Shown: positions 45,263-55,420 of the stretch, one piece after another
Layout of the letters: each line of letters begins with the position of its first letter
Position numbering within the stretch: position 1 is the stretch's first letter
Assembly (NCBI RefSeq): GCF_000972845.2
Contig: NC_040022.1
Coordinates: forward strand, 11,643,711-11,707,710
DNA: 64,000 bases
Source: Larimichthys crocea
Lineage: Eukaryota > Chordata > Actinopteri > Sciaenidae
Direction: 5' to 3'
Position numbers and translations under genes: made by a program
Notes under the pieces: model-generated
What the model was told of the DNA's origin: nothing
What the model saw: the letters and a program-made list of their open reading frames with translations, nothing else
Databases searched by the model: none

Positions 45263-45604
45263 TATTAGTTTACGGGCAGATCTGCCCGAACCAATATGGC
45301 GGCGCCGTTTACGTACGATTCAGCGCTCAATGCGGCGTCTATGTATATATGTCTATGGGTAAATTAGCCAGATCCAGCCACTAGGGGCACTATCATGCTC
45401 AGTCGGGCAGAGTGCCGCTGCTTGTGAGAGAGAGAAGGAGAGACTGAGAACGGGGAGACGTGTGTAGCCGGCAGCAGAAGTTGTGTTTGCTACTTTGTAT
45501 CAGTTGATCTGCCGTTGTGGTTCAGTGTGCATCCAGAGAAACATAAGTTACATTGTTTATTTGCTGGATGCATTTTCATTGTTGTATATTTTATCTGTTT
45601 ATAT

Positions 45605-45882
45605 TGTAGCGTCCGACCGGATGTGTGATCAATGACAAGGCATTTATTGCTGAACGGTTTGGTTACACAACTTGGTTACTGTTGGCCGTAACCACGCCAA
45701 AACAACAGAACAATCACGGTCCCGCACATCCACCTTCTCTCTCACCCAGGCGCACTCTCTCTCCCATGCTCCCCCGCTCCCTTCCTCTCACATTCATTCA
45801 GACACATTCACAGACCATGGGAAATCACAGAACTCTATCATGAACATTATAACATTGTTACCATTACTGCAGAGTCGCTACA
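45605..45882. mobile_element. Solo LTR with 4-bp target duplication
   Basis: A 278-bp unit that begins TGTAGCG and ends CGCTACA, with perfect inverted ends and the TG...CA rule, flanked by atat on both sides (45601-45604 and 45883-45886). A minus-strand AATAAA lies in gcaataaatgcc near 45645. This fits a solo LTR left by recombination. The internal region is absent, so the family is unknown. Confidence 0.6.
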
Positions 45883-46039
45883 ATATGTCTGCTGGTTGAA
45901 ATTATTTGGTGCGACAGTGAATATTTCTAGCAGTGTTAGCTATTACCTCTGATGGTTTAAATGGTCATTTATGTTATATATATGCCACTGACCATTTCCT
46001 TTGTTATCAGTTAAATATGGGATATATTATATTATGTAT

Positions 46040-46790
46040 ACGGTGACACCGTAGCATTCAGGAGGTTTGCTTTGCTCTGAGAGTCCGAGCTCCAGTTGGG
46101 ATGTTGGAGCAGCTTGGGGAAGATGGACACATAGAGTTAAAGTGTGGGTCTCATGTGGCCAGATTAATGAGGAAGCTTCCCCAGGATCTCCGTGCCACCT
46201 TCCGGCGCCGTCTTCACTCCTGGAAGGAGGAAGGTCTTTGATGTCCAGAGAGGGAAAAGCGGGGTGAGGAAGGAGTGCGACAAAGATAAGAGAGCCACTA
46301 GGAGGACCATGAATGTGCTGCACGGTACCGCCCATAACACAACTCCCCAAGCGGGTCAAGCTGAAGTCTCAGATCATCAAGGGGCTCCGGAAAAGCCCAA
46401 AGCCTACTGCCCCTACTGCAGCAGTACGCAGCACTTCCTGGACCAGTGCTTGAACTTCAAGCAATTAACTAAGGAGCAAAAGACGACCTGGGTGAAGTCC
46501 AACAATTCTCAAAAATCTCAACCTGCACTGGCCGACACCATCAGGCCGCCCAGTGCAGGTTGAGAGTCCTATGCAAGACGTGTAAGGGGAAGCACCTAGA
46601 GGCCTTGCATGAGGTGAATCTCTGGCCTGGTAGGAATGAGTGCACTACAGGGAACAGCACTGGTGCAGAGTTGAAGTCAGCCACAGATGTTTTGTACCTG
46701 GAACGTCGTGCCGGCTGCAATCATTTTCTTTTGAAGGTCAGCAAGGTGCTACTGCGCAATGGCGACCACACTTTGACATATTAGATGATG
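46040..46790 (+). pseudogene. BEL/Pao gag C-terminus and protease start, broken fragment
   Basis: Pieces in different frames encode gag-like RALVGMLEQLGEDG-type sequence (46080-46220), a zinc knuckle CPYCSSTQHFLDQC (CX2CX4HX4C), a second cysteine/histidine motif (CKTCKGKHLEALH) and finally the start of a retropepsin active-site segment ending in DILDDG, where it stops abruptly. The order gag, zinc knuckles, protease is that of BEL/Pao elements. At least two frameshifts and a stop (tga at 46561) break it. It ends exactly where Maverick sequence begins. Confidence 0.7.
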
Positions 46791-47249
46791 GCCTCCACGA
46801 CCCCGCCATTGCCTTCCCTGGACCACATCCCAGGGAAGGAGAGTGAACGTGCGGCTTCCGCACCCCCGATCCTCTCATCCGGCGGCTGTTCCGATACAGA
46901 AACGGACGACACGGACACAGACAGGGAGTCTCAACGCTTCTCCTGCTCCTCCCCGGACTTCTTGACACCTCCCCCTTCACCGGCTACATCCACTCCTGTA
47001 AAGAGCGAAGACATGGCTGACGAGATGGATGGGGTGGCGTCATCGGCTTTCTTTAACGGTGTAAAGGCAGCCGTCATCCATCTGCTCAACATCACCCTTC
47101 ACAAGTTGCGATGCAAGCAGTGCTACGGGTGTCAGATCAACCACCCTAGCCAGAGACAGCACCCGTGTGTGGAAAATGTGGAAGATGAATACTACCAGAT
47201 CAACTTTCACAGGATGATGAAGATGCTTTTCACCCCTCACTTGATTTGA
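46785..47249 (+). CDS. Maverick accessory protein with Cys/His motif
   Basis: A 154-residue open frame from tandem ATGs at 46785/46788. The first 85 residues are low complexity, rich in Ser, Pro and acidic residues (DTETDDTDTD; SPDFLTPPPSPATSTP). The C-terminal part is ordered and holds CKQCYGCQINHPSQRQHPC, a CX2CX2C...H...H.C cluster likely to bind zinc. I recall proteins with a related HPSQ...H.C cluster linked to fish Mavericks, but no function is known to me. It is the first rightward gene and open throughout. The start overlaps the BEL junction, so its promoter is lost and the true start cannot be confirmed. Confidence 0.6.
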   Translation: MMASTTPPLPSLDHIPGKESERAASAPPILSSGGCSDTETDDTDTDRESQRFSCSSPDFLTPPPSPATSTPVKSEDMADEMDGVASSAFFNGVKAAVIHLLNITLHKLRCKQCYGCQINHPSQRQHPCVENVEDEYYQINFHRMMKMLFTPHLI

Positions 47250-47273
47250 CTTGTAACCTATGTAGAAGAGCCG

Positions 47274-47681
47274 ATGATCATCACCCATCTGATTGAGATT
47301 TTGATACAGAATCTTTGCAACAGAGTTTCAACAGATAGAGACGCTGTCACAACACTGGTTGAAATCAGACGACTAAGCAACATTATGGACAGAGTTCGTT
47401 CTCACACCGGACATACAGCTTGGACAGTCATGGTGCGGTGTGCGAGCGCATCTGATTTGACCTTTGAAGAAATTGTGAAAGATTGGATTAAGGACTGTTT
47501 TGTTATAACACCCTGTCATTTGCTCACTCTGTACACTTTGTTTGTGGATGTGTTGATTTTTCATTTGCAGAATAACACGTCTGTGAATATCCCAGGCGAA
47601 CTGAAAAGATTGCATAACATTCTTCAGACTAGTTTAGATCACAGTGTGTTAGTTCAGGTTTTAAAGATGATTAAAGACTAG
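47274..47681 (+). CDS. Maverick small hypothetical protein, 135 aa
   Basis: An open frame 24 bp after the previous gene, starting at ATG 47274 and ending at 47679-47681. It is largely predicted helical and hydrophobic, with TAWTVMVRC, FEEIVKDWIKDC and a long apolar stretch (HLLTLYTLFVDVLIFHLQ). I do not recognise the family. A compact all-helical fold is plausible, and a Bcl-2-like protein was considered because such genes occur in related viruses. The diagnostic NWGR motif is absent, so I do not call it. The position between the Cys/His gene and integrase suggests an accessory (host-interaction) rather than structural role; this is inference. Confidence 0.5.
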   Translation: MIITHLIEILIQNLCNRVSTDRDAVTTLVEIRRLSNIMDRVRSHTGHTAWTVMVRCASASDLTFEEIVKDWIKDCFVITPCHLLTLYTLFVDVLIFHLQNNTSVNIPGELKRLHNILQTSLDHSVLVQVLKMIKD

Positions 47682-47709
47682 TCGTCTCCTTTTTTGCAGC
47701 CAATGTACA

Positions 47710-47875
47710 GTATTACACCTTATCTTTTATGTATCTTTATCCTGTATGTATCTTAACTTTGATGTATCCTATTACAATACAATCATTAAAATGTATTACA
47801 CCATATATTTTATGTATCTTTATCCTGTATGTATCTTAACCTTTGAAATATCCTATTACAATACAATCATTAAAA
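47710..47875 (+). repeat. 83-bp tandem duplication carrying poly(A)-type signals
   Basis: Two units (47710-47792, 47793-47875) share tatgtatctttatcctgtat and caatcattaaaa. Each carries ATTAAA. They lie after the two small rightward genes and before integrase, so they may end the upstream transcript. Confidence 0.8.
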
Positions 47876-47948
47876 GAGATAAAGAAGCAATCCAGAGTGG
47901 TGTGTTTTTCAGTAAACCCTGAGAGTTTGTTGCAGGCAGGCAGGCAGG

Positions 47949-48984
47949 ATGGTGGTGAGACGGGTCATAAAAAGAGTGTATTACAACCCGGCCCATCGGG
48001 CTAGTTTTGGAGGTGTAGACCGACTGCATAGGGGTGTGCAGGATGAAATGGGAAAGAAAGTCAGCGTGGAAAATGTTAAAGATTTTTTACAAGAGCAAGA
48101 TACCTACACTCTGCATAAACCAGCCAGAATACATTTCACCAGAAACAGAGTTTTTGTCCTTAGGCCTTTAAACCAATTTCAAGCAGATCTTTGTGACATG
48201 CAAGCCTTGGCGGAACACAACAACGGGTTTAAATATTTATTAACGGTCATAGATGTGTTTTCAAAAAAAGCATACGTGCGTGTTTTAAAGAGAAAAACTG
48301 CAGACGAGGTGGTGAAGACCTTTGTTTCAATCTTCAAAGACAGTCAGATCCCTGAAAAGTTACAAACGGATGCTGGTAAAGAGTTTTTCAACAAGAGTTT
48401 TGATGCTTTGATGAAGAAGCACAACATTGTACACTTTTCCACAGCAAGCAATCTGAAGGCCTCTGTTATTGAGAGGTTTAACCGTACATTAAAAACTAGA
48501 ATGTGGAGATATTTTATGGCTAACAACACGAGGTGATACCTCGACGTTTTACAGGATTTGGTGAAAAGCTACAATCACAGCTTTCATTAAAGTATAAAAA
48601 TGGCGCCTATGCAGGTGACCTCCGAGAATGCCTCAAGTGTTTCGAAATCTGTACGGTACGTTTCCTACACGACACCATAATGCGGTGCAAATGAAATTTA
48701 AAAAGGGTGATCTTGTCAGATTATCCAAGGTCAGAGGGGCGTCTGATAAAAAATCTGAACAGAGTTTTACGGACGAAGTGTTTACGGTGGAGGCCTGCAT
48801 TCCTCGTACTCCCCCTGTGTACAAAATCAGAGATTATGACGGGGAGCCTATCGAGGGCTCCTTTTACGAGGCAGAGTTGCAAAAAGTAAAAATGTCTAAA
48901 GACAGGACATATCACGTAGAAGAAATATTGAAACGAAAAACAGGTTTTGGTGCGTTGGAAAAACTGGCCCGACAAATTCAATAG
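47949..48984 (+). pseudogene. Maverick retroviral-type integrase, broken in the C-terminal part
   Basis: Integrates the element DNA by DDE chemistry. From ATG 47949 the frame shows an N-terminal region, then the rve core: first Asp in FQADLCDM, second Asp in LQTDAGKEF, catalytic Glu in SVIERFNRTLK. It stops at a TGA (48534-48536). The remainder is still legible: a second stop near 48588, then a frame change, after which 48628-48984 encodes the C-terminal SH3/chromo-like DNA-binding region (KKGDLVRLSK, YKIRDYDGEPIEGSFYEAEL). The catalytic triad is complete but the C-terminal domain is severed. Length overall would match the roughly 340-residue Maverick integrases annotated as F54H12.3-like. 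Followed 66 bp later by the minor capsid gene. Confidence 0.9.
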
Positions 48985-49002
48985 CTGGGTCAAGGCCTTG
49001 GA

Positions 49003-49012
49003 TATATAAAAG
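49003..49012 (+). promoter_or_regulatory. TATA box of the capsid gene block
   Basis: tatataaaag, about 40 bp before the minor capsid ATG at 49051 and just after the integrase stop. Spacing fits a TATA element driving the late capsid genes. Confidence 0.55.
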
Positions 49013-49050
49013 GCACGCTCAACGACCCCGGACCGATCATACCATCGGAT

Positions 49051-49842
49051 ATGGCGTCAAACGCAGGATTTTATGTCACCTTACCTTCCAACACTAGTAA
49101 AGACGTGTATAAAAATAACACCAGCTCAAATTACACGGTAAACTTAGCCAAGGCTATCGAACTGAACGGAGAATGGGTGGTGGGTCTGTGCGAAATTATT
49201 TATCCTCACACGTGGTATACTTTACCTCGGGATAACGCTTATATCGAACTAATGAAAAACTCGGATGAACCTATAATTCCGGCAGGGGAAGATTATCCTA
49301 ATTATACAATGCCTGGAGAGATACTCAGAATTCAAAAGTTTAGTCGAGGAGGATATTATGAGAAGGCGAAAGACCTCCTGGATCAACTCGTACCGAAACT
49401 CATAAAATATGACCCCATAGCCAACGCTGTTTACAACAGCGTGACCAAGTGCATCGATTTCAAAGGCAGCGGTCAGTACAAAATTCGAGCGCAAGCCCCC
49501 TTGACCTACATGCTGGGTCTTAAACTGGGTGAGTGGTGGACCCTCTCTTCCCGTTTGGCTAGCTACCCGTGCGATCTCAAAAGAGGTATTTATAACCTCT
49601 TTATTTACACAGACATCATTCAGTATCAACAGATCGGTGACAGCTACTCGCCGTTGCTGAGCGTGGTGAACGTTAAAGGTAGTTTTGGAGACGTGGTGAG
49701 TCTCAGGTACAGTACAGTGCATTACGTACGCGTGTCTAAAAGTTACATTAAAACGATTCATATAGAGATTAAAACGGATCGCAACCGGTGTGTGGACTTT
49801 GTCTACGGGAAGGCTATTTTTATATCTTTTAGACCTAAATAA
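49051..49842 (+). CDS. Maverick minor capsid (penton-type) protein
   Basis: A 263-residue complete frame from ATG 49051. The N-terminus contains NNTSSNYTVNLAKAIELNG and GEWVVGLCEIIYPHTWY, a pattern characteristic of the Polinton minor capsid protein, which forms the pentameric vertex with a single jelly-roll fold. The frame is undamaged, unlike most neighbours. It lies 47 bp before the major capsid gene, in the usual order. Function is from family knowledge; the beta-rich composition agrees. A recent loss of constraint could explain why it is still open, and protein length is close to that of relatives. Confidence 0.8.
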   Translation: MASNAGFYVTLPSNTSKDVYKNNTSSNYTVNLAKAIELNGEWVVGLCEIIYPHTWYTLPRDNAYIELMKNSDEPIIPAGEDYPNYTMPGEILRIQKFSRGGYYEKAKDLLDQLVPKLIKYDPIANAVYNSVTKCIDFKGSGQYKIRAQAPLTYMLGLKLGEWWTLSSRLASYPCDLKRGIYNLFIYTDIIQYQQIGDSYSPLLSVVNVKGSFGDVVSLRYSTVHYVRVSKSYIKTIHIEIKTDRNRCVDFVYGKAIFISFRPK

Positions 49843-49889
49843 TACAAGAAGAAGAAAAGAAATTTCAACAACAACAGCAAAAAAGCAAT

Positions 49890-51190
49890 ATGGCTCTTTT
49901 ACACCAAAAATCACCCGAGTGCACCCTGGTGGAGCTGGATTTATTTTCAGCTCCCATGACGCAGCTGTCTATCGAAGATAAGGTCTACACTGAAATTCTT
50001 CCTCTATCGGCCATCACCAACGAGGGCCACATTGAGTTCTTTATTCCCGGAGATGGTGAAAAGTATTTGGATTTGAACAATATCTTGCTGCATCTCCGCC
50101 TGAAAATCACCAACGCCAACGGTACAGACCTGGCGAATGACCCCAATGTGGGCCCGATCAATTACCCTCTGAATACAATTTTCAGTCAGTGCGACGTTAT
50201 TCTGGGGGATAGATTCATTTCACAGTCTAGTGCTACGCACCCGTACAGAGCCATGATCGAAACCCTACTCAATTACTCTGAAGATACGCTCAAGAGTCAA
50301 TTCAGCGCGGCTCTGTTTTACAAAGACACGGCTGGAGCAATGGACTCTGTTGTGACCAACAACGGTCCTAACAGCGGACTTAACTCCCGAGCAGCCTTCT
50401 CCACCAATTCCCGGGAAGTACACCTGTTTGGCGCCCTCCACAGGCACGTTTTTTTCTGTGAGAGACTCCTTCTGAATTCGGTGGACATGAGAATCAAGCT
50501 GACCCGAGCCAGCGACGCCTTTTGCCTCATGGGAGCTCGCGCTTCTGATTTCCGCCTGAGAATACTAGGCACCTCGCTGTTTGTTAAAAAAGTGACAGTC
50601 TCCCCCGTGATGCGTCTGGGTCATGCAGCAGCTCTGTTCAAGGGTAACGCGCTGTACCCACTGTTGCGCGTTAATGTAAAAACCTACTCCATACCTGCGA
50701 ATTCCAGGATATGTAACCAGGAGAACCTCTTTCTGGGTGCTATGCCCAAATACGTGGTGCTGGGTATGGTACACCACGAAGCTTTCACAGGAAGAAGAGA
50801 CCTGTCGCCTTTCAATTTTACGATGTAGAATATCTGGCCCTCTGTCAGGATGGCAGACAGGTTCTGGCTAAGGCTTTCCAGCCCCAGTTTAATCAAGGCA
50901 GTTCAGTCAGAGAGTTTTACAACATGTTTATCGCCACAGGAAGACACCTGAAAGATCTACCTCTGAGCATCAACCGTGAAGAATTTAACGATGGATACTC
51001 TCTGTTTGTGTTTAATCTCACCCCAGGTGATAACAACGACGCTCTGTCCCCTGTTTCCAACGGGAATTTAAGATTGGAAATCATTTTCAGAGCAGCCTTA
51101 CCACACACCACCACTCTGATCGTCTACGCCTGTTACGATTCCATTCTGGAAATGAACTCTAAAAGACAGGTGCTGGTGGATTATTATTAA
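49890..51190 (+). pseudogene. Maverick major capsid protein (double jelly-roll type), one frameshift
   Basis: The first part runs from ATG 49890 to the stop at 50826-50828 (312 residues). The continuation is in a different frame from about 50816 to the stop at 51188-51190. The N-terminus (LVELDLFSAPMTQ, EFFIPGDGEKYLDLNN, LHLRLKI) is typical of the Polinton capsid family known as F54H12.2-like. Several such proteins are predicted to fold as double jelly rolls like adenovirus hexon. The break is a small indel near 50815-50822, with no other stop seen. The product is therefore truncated by about 120 residues and unlikely to assemble. Confidence 0.88.
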
Positions 51191-51201
51191 AAAATCAAAA
51201 C

Positions 51202-51730
51202 ATGAATAATCATGAACTGGAAAATCTTTTGCATCGTCTGCTAGGAGATGTATTCTGTGGCGTGTGGGCTTCTGATCAGCTGCCGTTACTGACACGTTCC
51301 TTTGACACCCCAGTCTACTTTATAGTCACCAACCCCTGCAGACCTACTCAGTGAGCACTGGCTCTCTTTGACTCTGGAAGAGGACGGTGTAGCCACCTTT
51401 TTTAATCGTATGGTTTTCCTCCGGACTTTACCCTCAAGCATCTTACAGTTTTTGGAGCAGCGTTCTGACCGGATATTGTACCACATCGTCAGCTTCAACA
51501 CACCCTGTCCGCCGTATGCGGTCAACACTGCGTTTATTATCCTGCCATAGGCCTGCGGAGTATCCTTTGAACGACTGTTGTCTCTGTATGATGACGATGT
51601 GATAAAAAATTATCAGACTGTATCACACTTTGTGGAGAAATATCGACGCTGTATCAGAAATCGAAGCTCCGGATGTTTTAACCATGGAACTTGTTCTTTG
51701 CAAATGTTTAATCAATGTTACAACCTGTGA
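51202..51730 (+). pseudogene. Maverick adenovirus-type cysteine protease, multiply frameshifted
   Basis: This protease matures capsid proteins in related viruses. It begins at ATG 51202, 11 bp after the capsid gene, and the first frame ends at TGA 51352-51354. Further pieces in other frames carry the catalytic His (EHWLSL, near 51353), a region where the aspartate-containing segment should be (near 51400, one base apparently lost), and CGQHC with the catalytic Cys (near 51517). The last piece ends at 51728-51730. At least two frameshifts inactivate it. Total length (about 175 residues) and motif order match the adenain-like family, so identification is good despite damage. Confidence 0.8.
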
Positions 51731-51747
51731 ATTATCTATTCATTATA

Positions 51748-51749
51748 TC

Positions 51750-51791
<42 letters not shown>

Positions 51792-51795
51792 TATT
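51748..51795. repeat. (TTA)n microsatellite
   Basis: About 15 TTA units just after the protease remnant. Confidence 0.95.
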
Positions 51796-51853
51796 ACATA
51801 ACGTATCATATACATGTATCATGGAAAAAACTCTCTGTAGACTGAATGTGATC

Positions 51854-51859
51854 AATAAA
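51854..51859 (+). terminator. Poly(A) signal for the rightward block
   Basis: AATAAA in atcaataaagcc, 124 bp after the protease stop and before the converging leftward gene ends. It is in the right place to end capsid/protease transcripts. Confidence 0.55.
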
Positions 51860-52089
51860 GCCTTTTAAAAAAACAATTTTTGTACGTTTACATTAATTAG
51901 GGAGAAAAGGGGATCCAGGGAGATTTATTCTTTTACGTCGTCTACATTTGTGTTATTTTGGGATTTTCGGCGGGAGTAATCACTGTGGGGAGAGGGTTTA
52001 CTGTCCGTTTGGAGACTTGTTTGGCCTCTGGAGGAGCTATTATGTTTTGTTGTTGTTGTTATCTTCTTCTTCATTATCTTGCCCTCTGA

Positions 52090-53143
52090 TCTGTTAGATC
52101 TTAGTGTTGCATTTGACACCATTGGCAATCAAATTCTTTTAACAGAGACTGGAACATCAAATTGGCATCAAAGGAACCGCCCTAAGCTGGTTTTAAGTCG
52201 TATTTCTTAAATCGATCTCAGTTTGTTCACGTCAATGATGAATCCTCCATGCATACCAAAGTTTGTCATGGAGTCCCACAAGGTTCTGTACTTGGACCAC
52301 TTCTATTTAGTTATATAACACCCATTATATTATCGATAAGCCTGATAAAATCTATCAATTAATTAAACTCCAAGCATGCCTAAAGGATATAAAAAGTTGA
52401 TGACCTACAATTTTTATGTTAAATTCAGACAAAACTGAAGTTCTTTTAATTGGACCCAAACACCTCAGAAACTCTCTTTCTAGAGACCTAGTTACTTTAG
52501 ATGGGATCACCCTGGCCTCCAGCTCCACTGTAAAGAATCTTGGAGTTGTTTTATCAGGATTTGTCCTTTAACGTCCACATAAAACACATTTGAGGACGCA
52601 TTCTTCCACTTACGTAACATCGCTAAAATCAGGAAACGCATTGTCTCTCAGGCGGATGCAGAAAAACTAGTCCACGCAATTGTTACTTCAAGGCTGGACT
52701 ATTGTAACTCTTTGTTATCAGGCTGCTCTAATAAGTCTCTTAGGACTTTGCAGTTAATTCAGAATGCTACTGCATGTGTTCTGACAGGAACCAAGATCAG
52801 AGATCACATCTCTCCCATTTTGGCTTCCTTACATTGGCTACCTATTAAATCTAGAATAGAATTTAAAATTCTTCTCCTTACTTACAAAGCTCTTCATGGT
52901 CAGGCACCATCATATCTAAAAGAGCTCATAGTACCTTACTACCCCTCTAGAACACTGCGCTCTCAGGATGCTGGGTTCCTTGTGGTTCCTATAGTCTCCA
53001 AAAGTAGATTGGGAGCCAGAGCTTTCAGCTATCAGGCTCCTCTTCTGTGGAACAAACTACCATTCTGGGTTCGGGAGGCAGACACGGTCAACACTTTTAA
53101 GAATAGACTTAAGACTTTTCTTTTTAATAAAGCTTATAGTTAG
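52090..53143 (+). pseudogene. Rex1-like reverse transcriptase remnant
   Basis: The first 600 bp are out of frame repeatedly: palm motifs A and B are legible but the YADD box region is missing. From about 52690 one frame is open to the stop at 53141-53143, encoding the domain LQLIQNATACVLTG, LASLHWLPIKSRIEFKIL, YKALHGQAPSYL and LLWNKLPFWVREADTVNTF. It would have copied the element's RNA when intact. The open C-terminal part could be misread as a small host gene. Confidence 0.85.
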
Positions 53144-53277
53144 GGCTGGCTCAGGTCATCCCTTAGTTATGCTGCCATAGGATTAGACTGCCGGGGGACT
53201 CCCCCTCCCCCCAGGGTTATGCCTAGCCAGGCACGGTATTAGTTGAAGATGCATTCACATCTCCCTTACCGAAAACC

Positions 53278-53278
<1 letters not shown>

Positions 53279-53308
<30 letters not shown>

Positions 53309-53322
53309 TCTCTCCCTCTTAC
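53279..53322. repeat. (CT)n microsatellite
   Basis: CT-rich run in the LINE 3' UTR. Confidence 0.9.
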
Positions 53323-53653
53323 CATCTGTGGGCATACATGTCTCGTTAATGCATATTACTAACCAAACTTCCCCTCTCATCCAGCAGGTTCTCGTGGATC
53401 GTGGCTGCTGCTGTGATCCTGCACGACGTCCACTACACATTTATTACTGTCATTATTGCTACCATATCTGCTACTGTGGTCATTTTATCATTCATTGTGA
53501 TTCATTGTCATTTTGTCAGTCATTATAATTGTACAATATGTCTCTGTTGATTTGTCCTGTACACGTGACATCCATTGTACAGTACGTCTGTCCGTCCTGG
53601 GAGAGGGATCCCTCCTCTGTGGCTCTTCCTGATGTTTCTTCCACCTTTTTTCC

Positions 53654-55420
53654 TATAGAAGAATTATCCTATCTTTATTCAAGAGAGCACATTTTCAGTT
53701 TGAGAGCATAATTTCATCTTCTCGTGCTCAGATTTATTCTCCTCGTGCTCAGATTTTGTGCTCGTACTCAGATTTCTGCTGCTTTCTTTCAAAATGTGTG
53801 CTTGGACTCAAAACATCACATGCTTGTGCTCACATTTCTTCTGCTTGGACACAAACATTTTGCTCACACTCAAATATGTCCTGTGCGCGCTCAGATCTAA
53901 TGTGCTCGTGCTCAGATCTAATGTGCTCGCACTCAAAACATGTCCTGTGCGCTCTCAAATTTTTTCTGCTCACGCTCAAAACAGCATGTCCTCTCAGGTT
54001 GAAATGTCTGCTCAGACTGAAGGATGTCCCGCCCTGCGCTTAAATTAGTGTGTTTCACCAGCCAATAGGGAGACAGCTGTAGTGTGGCCTAATCTTGGGT
54101 GTGTTCCTTCGCCTTTTTTCAGCGCTCCGTAGGGGCGGGTATATGGTCTGTTTGTAAAACTGCCTCTCTCTTAAAATACACCAATTTACCATACTAGCCA
54201 GCTATTTGAATCGTCACCTATTTAAGACGCCAGCTTATTTATGTATAATGAATCTTAAATAATCCTAAAAACAGTTATCGTCGTTTAGATATCGTATGAT
54301 TCTATTTATCGTAGATTGTTTCTAATTTTATATTAGTGATGTTTTATATAATATAAATATGCCTTATAGCATATCTGTCTTACGGTAGCTGAGTGGCTAA
54401 GTACACCACCACCTGCTGTGCCTTGGGCCATGGGACACCAGTTCGCATCCCGGCCGCTGCACTCTTGCTGCATGTCATATTGTGATTTAAAATTTAAATT
54501 AATAAATTACTGTTACAGTAATAGACTCCCTGTAACCAGATGATTCTCTTATTGAAACGTTCAACAAGAGATGATGGGTGAATAGGCTAGGCTACGTGAT
54601 TAAAAAGGTATAATATAAAATACGCTATGATGATAATGACTTGAAGATAACATTGGTGCATTAGTTAGCCTATTTACGCTGACACCATCATAGCGTATTT
54701 TATATAAAATACAACAGGTGGCGATGTACTTAACCACCCAGCTACTGTAAGAAAGGTATGCCATAAGGTGTATTTATAGTATATAAAACTTCCCCTGAAT
54801 ATAAAATTAGAAACAATCTACGATAAACAGAATCATATGATAACTCGACGACGATAACTCTTTTTAGGATTATTTAAGATTAATTATATATAAATAAACT
54901 GGCGTTTTAAATAGGTTCAAATAGCTGGCTAGTATGGTAAATTGGTGTATTTTAAGAGAGAGGCAGTTTTACAAACAGACCATATACCCGCCCCTACGGA
55001 GCGCTCAAAAACGGTGAAGGAACACACCCAAGATTGGGCCACACTCCAGCTGTCTCCCTATTGGCTGGTGAAACACACTAATTTAAGCGCAGGGCGGGAC
55101 ATCCTTCAGTCTGAGCAGACACTTCAACCTGACAGGACGTGCTTGATCTAAGTGCGAGCACATTAGATTTGAGAGCGTAGACTTTAGATCTGAGCACGCA
55201 CAGGACATATTTGAGTGCGAGCGAAATGTTTGTGTCCAAGCAGAAGAAATGTGAGCACAAGCATGTGATGTTTTGAGTCCATGCACACATTTTGAAAGAA
55301 AGCAGCAGAAATCTGAGTACGAGCACAAAATCTGAGCACGAGGAGAATAAATCTGAGCATGAGAAGATGAAATCATGCTCTCAAACTGAAAATGTGCGCT
55401 CTTGAATAAAGATAGGATAA
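53654..55420. mobile_element. Palindromic foldback element (about 1.77 kb)
   Basis: Two long inverted arms (about 53658-54418 and 54712-55426) pair across a spacer of about 290 bp. Termini are gaagaattatcctatc and its complement. The arms contain many gtgctc/gagcac motifs near the ends, a TA-rich inner section, and tRNA-head-like sequence at their inner ends. A direct repeat of the LINE target (ttcttccaccttttttcc, 53636-53653 and 55421-55438) flanks it; its first bases overlap the terminus, so the real duplication is about 15-18 bp. The inner spacer has a smaller inverted repeat (aatataaaatacgctatgat and its complement). No protein is encoded. Confidence 0.8.
54386..54480 (+). repeat. tRNA-derived SINE head inside the foldback element
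   Basis: ggtagctgagtggctaag fits a polymerase III A box. agttcgcatcc resembles a B box, and tgctgcatgtcat matches the stretch that follows the tRNA part in a common fish SINE. The A-box half also occurs, inverted, in the other arm (54712-54752); the B-box half does not. Confidence 0.5.

Noticed and set aside
47274..47681. Bcl-2-like apoptosis regulator
   Set aside because: Size and helical character fit, but no NWGR-type motif is visible; kept as unknown.
52712..53143. 143-residue frame as a host gene
   Set aside because: It is the C-terminal domain of a Rex1-like reverse transcriptase, with the LINE 3' UTR directly after it.
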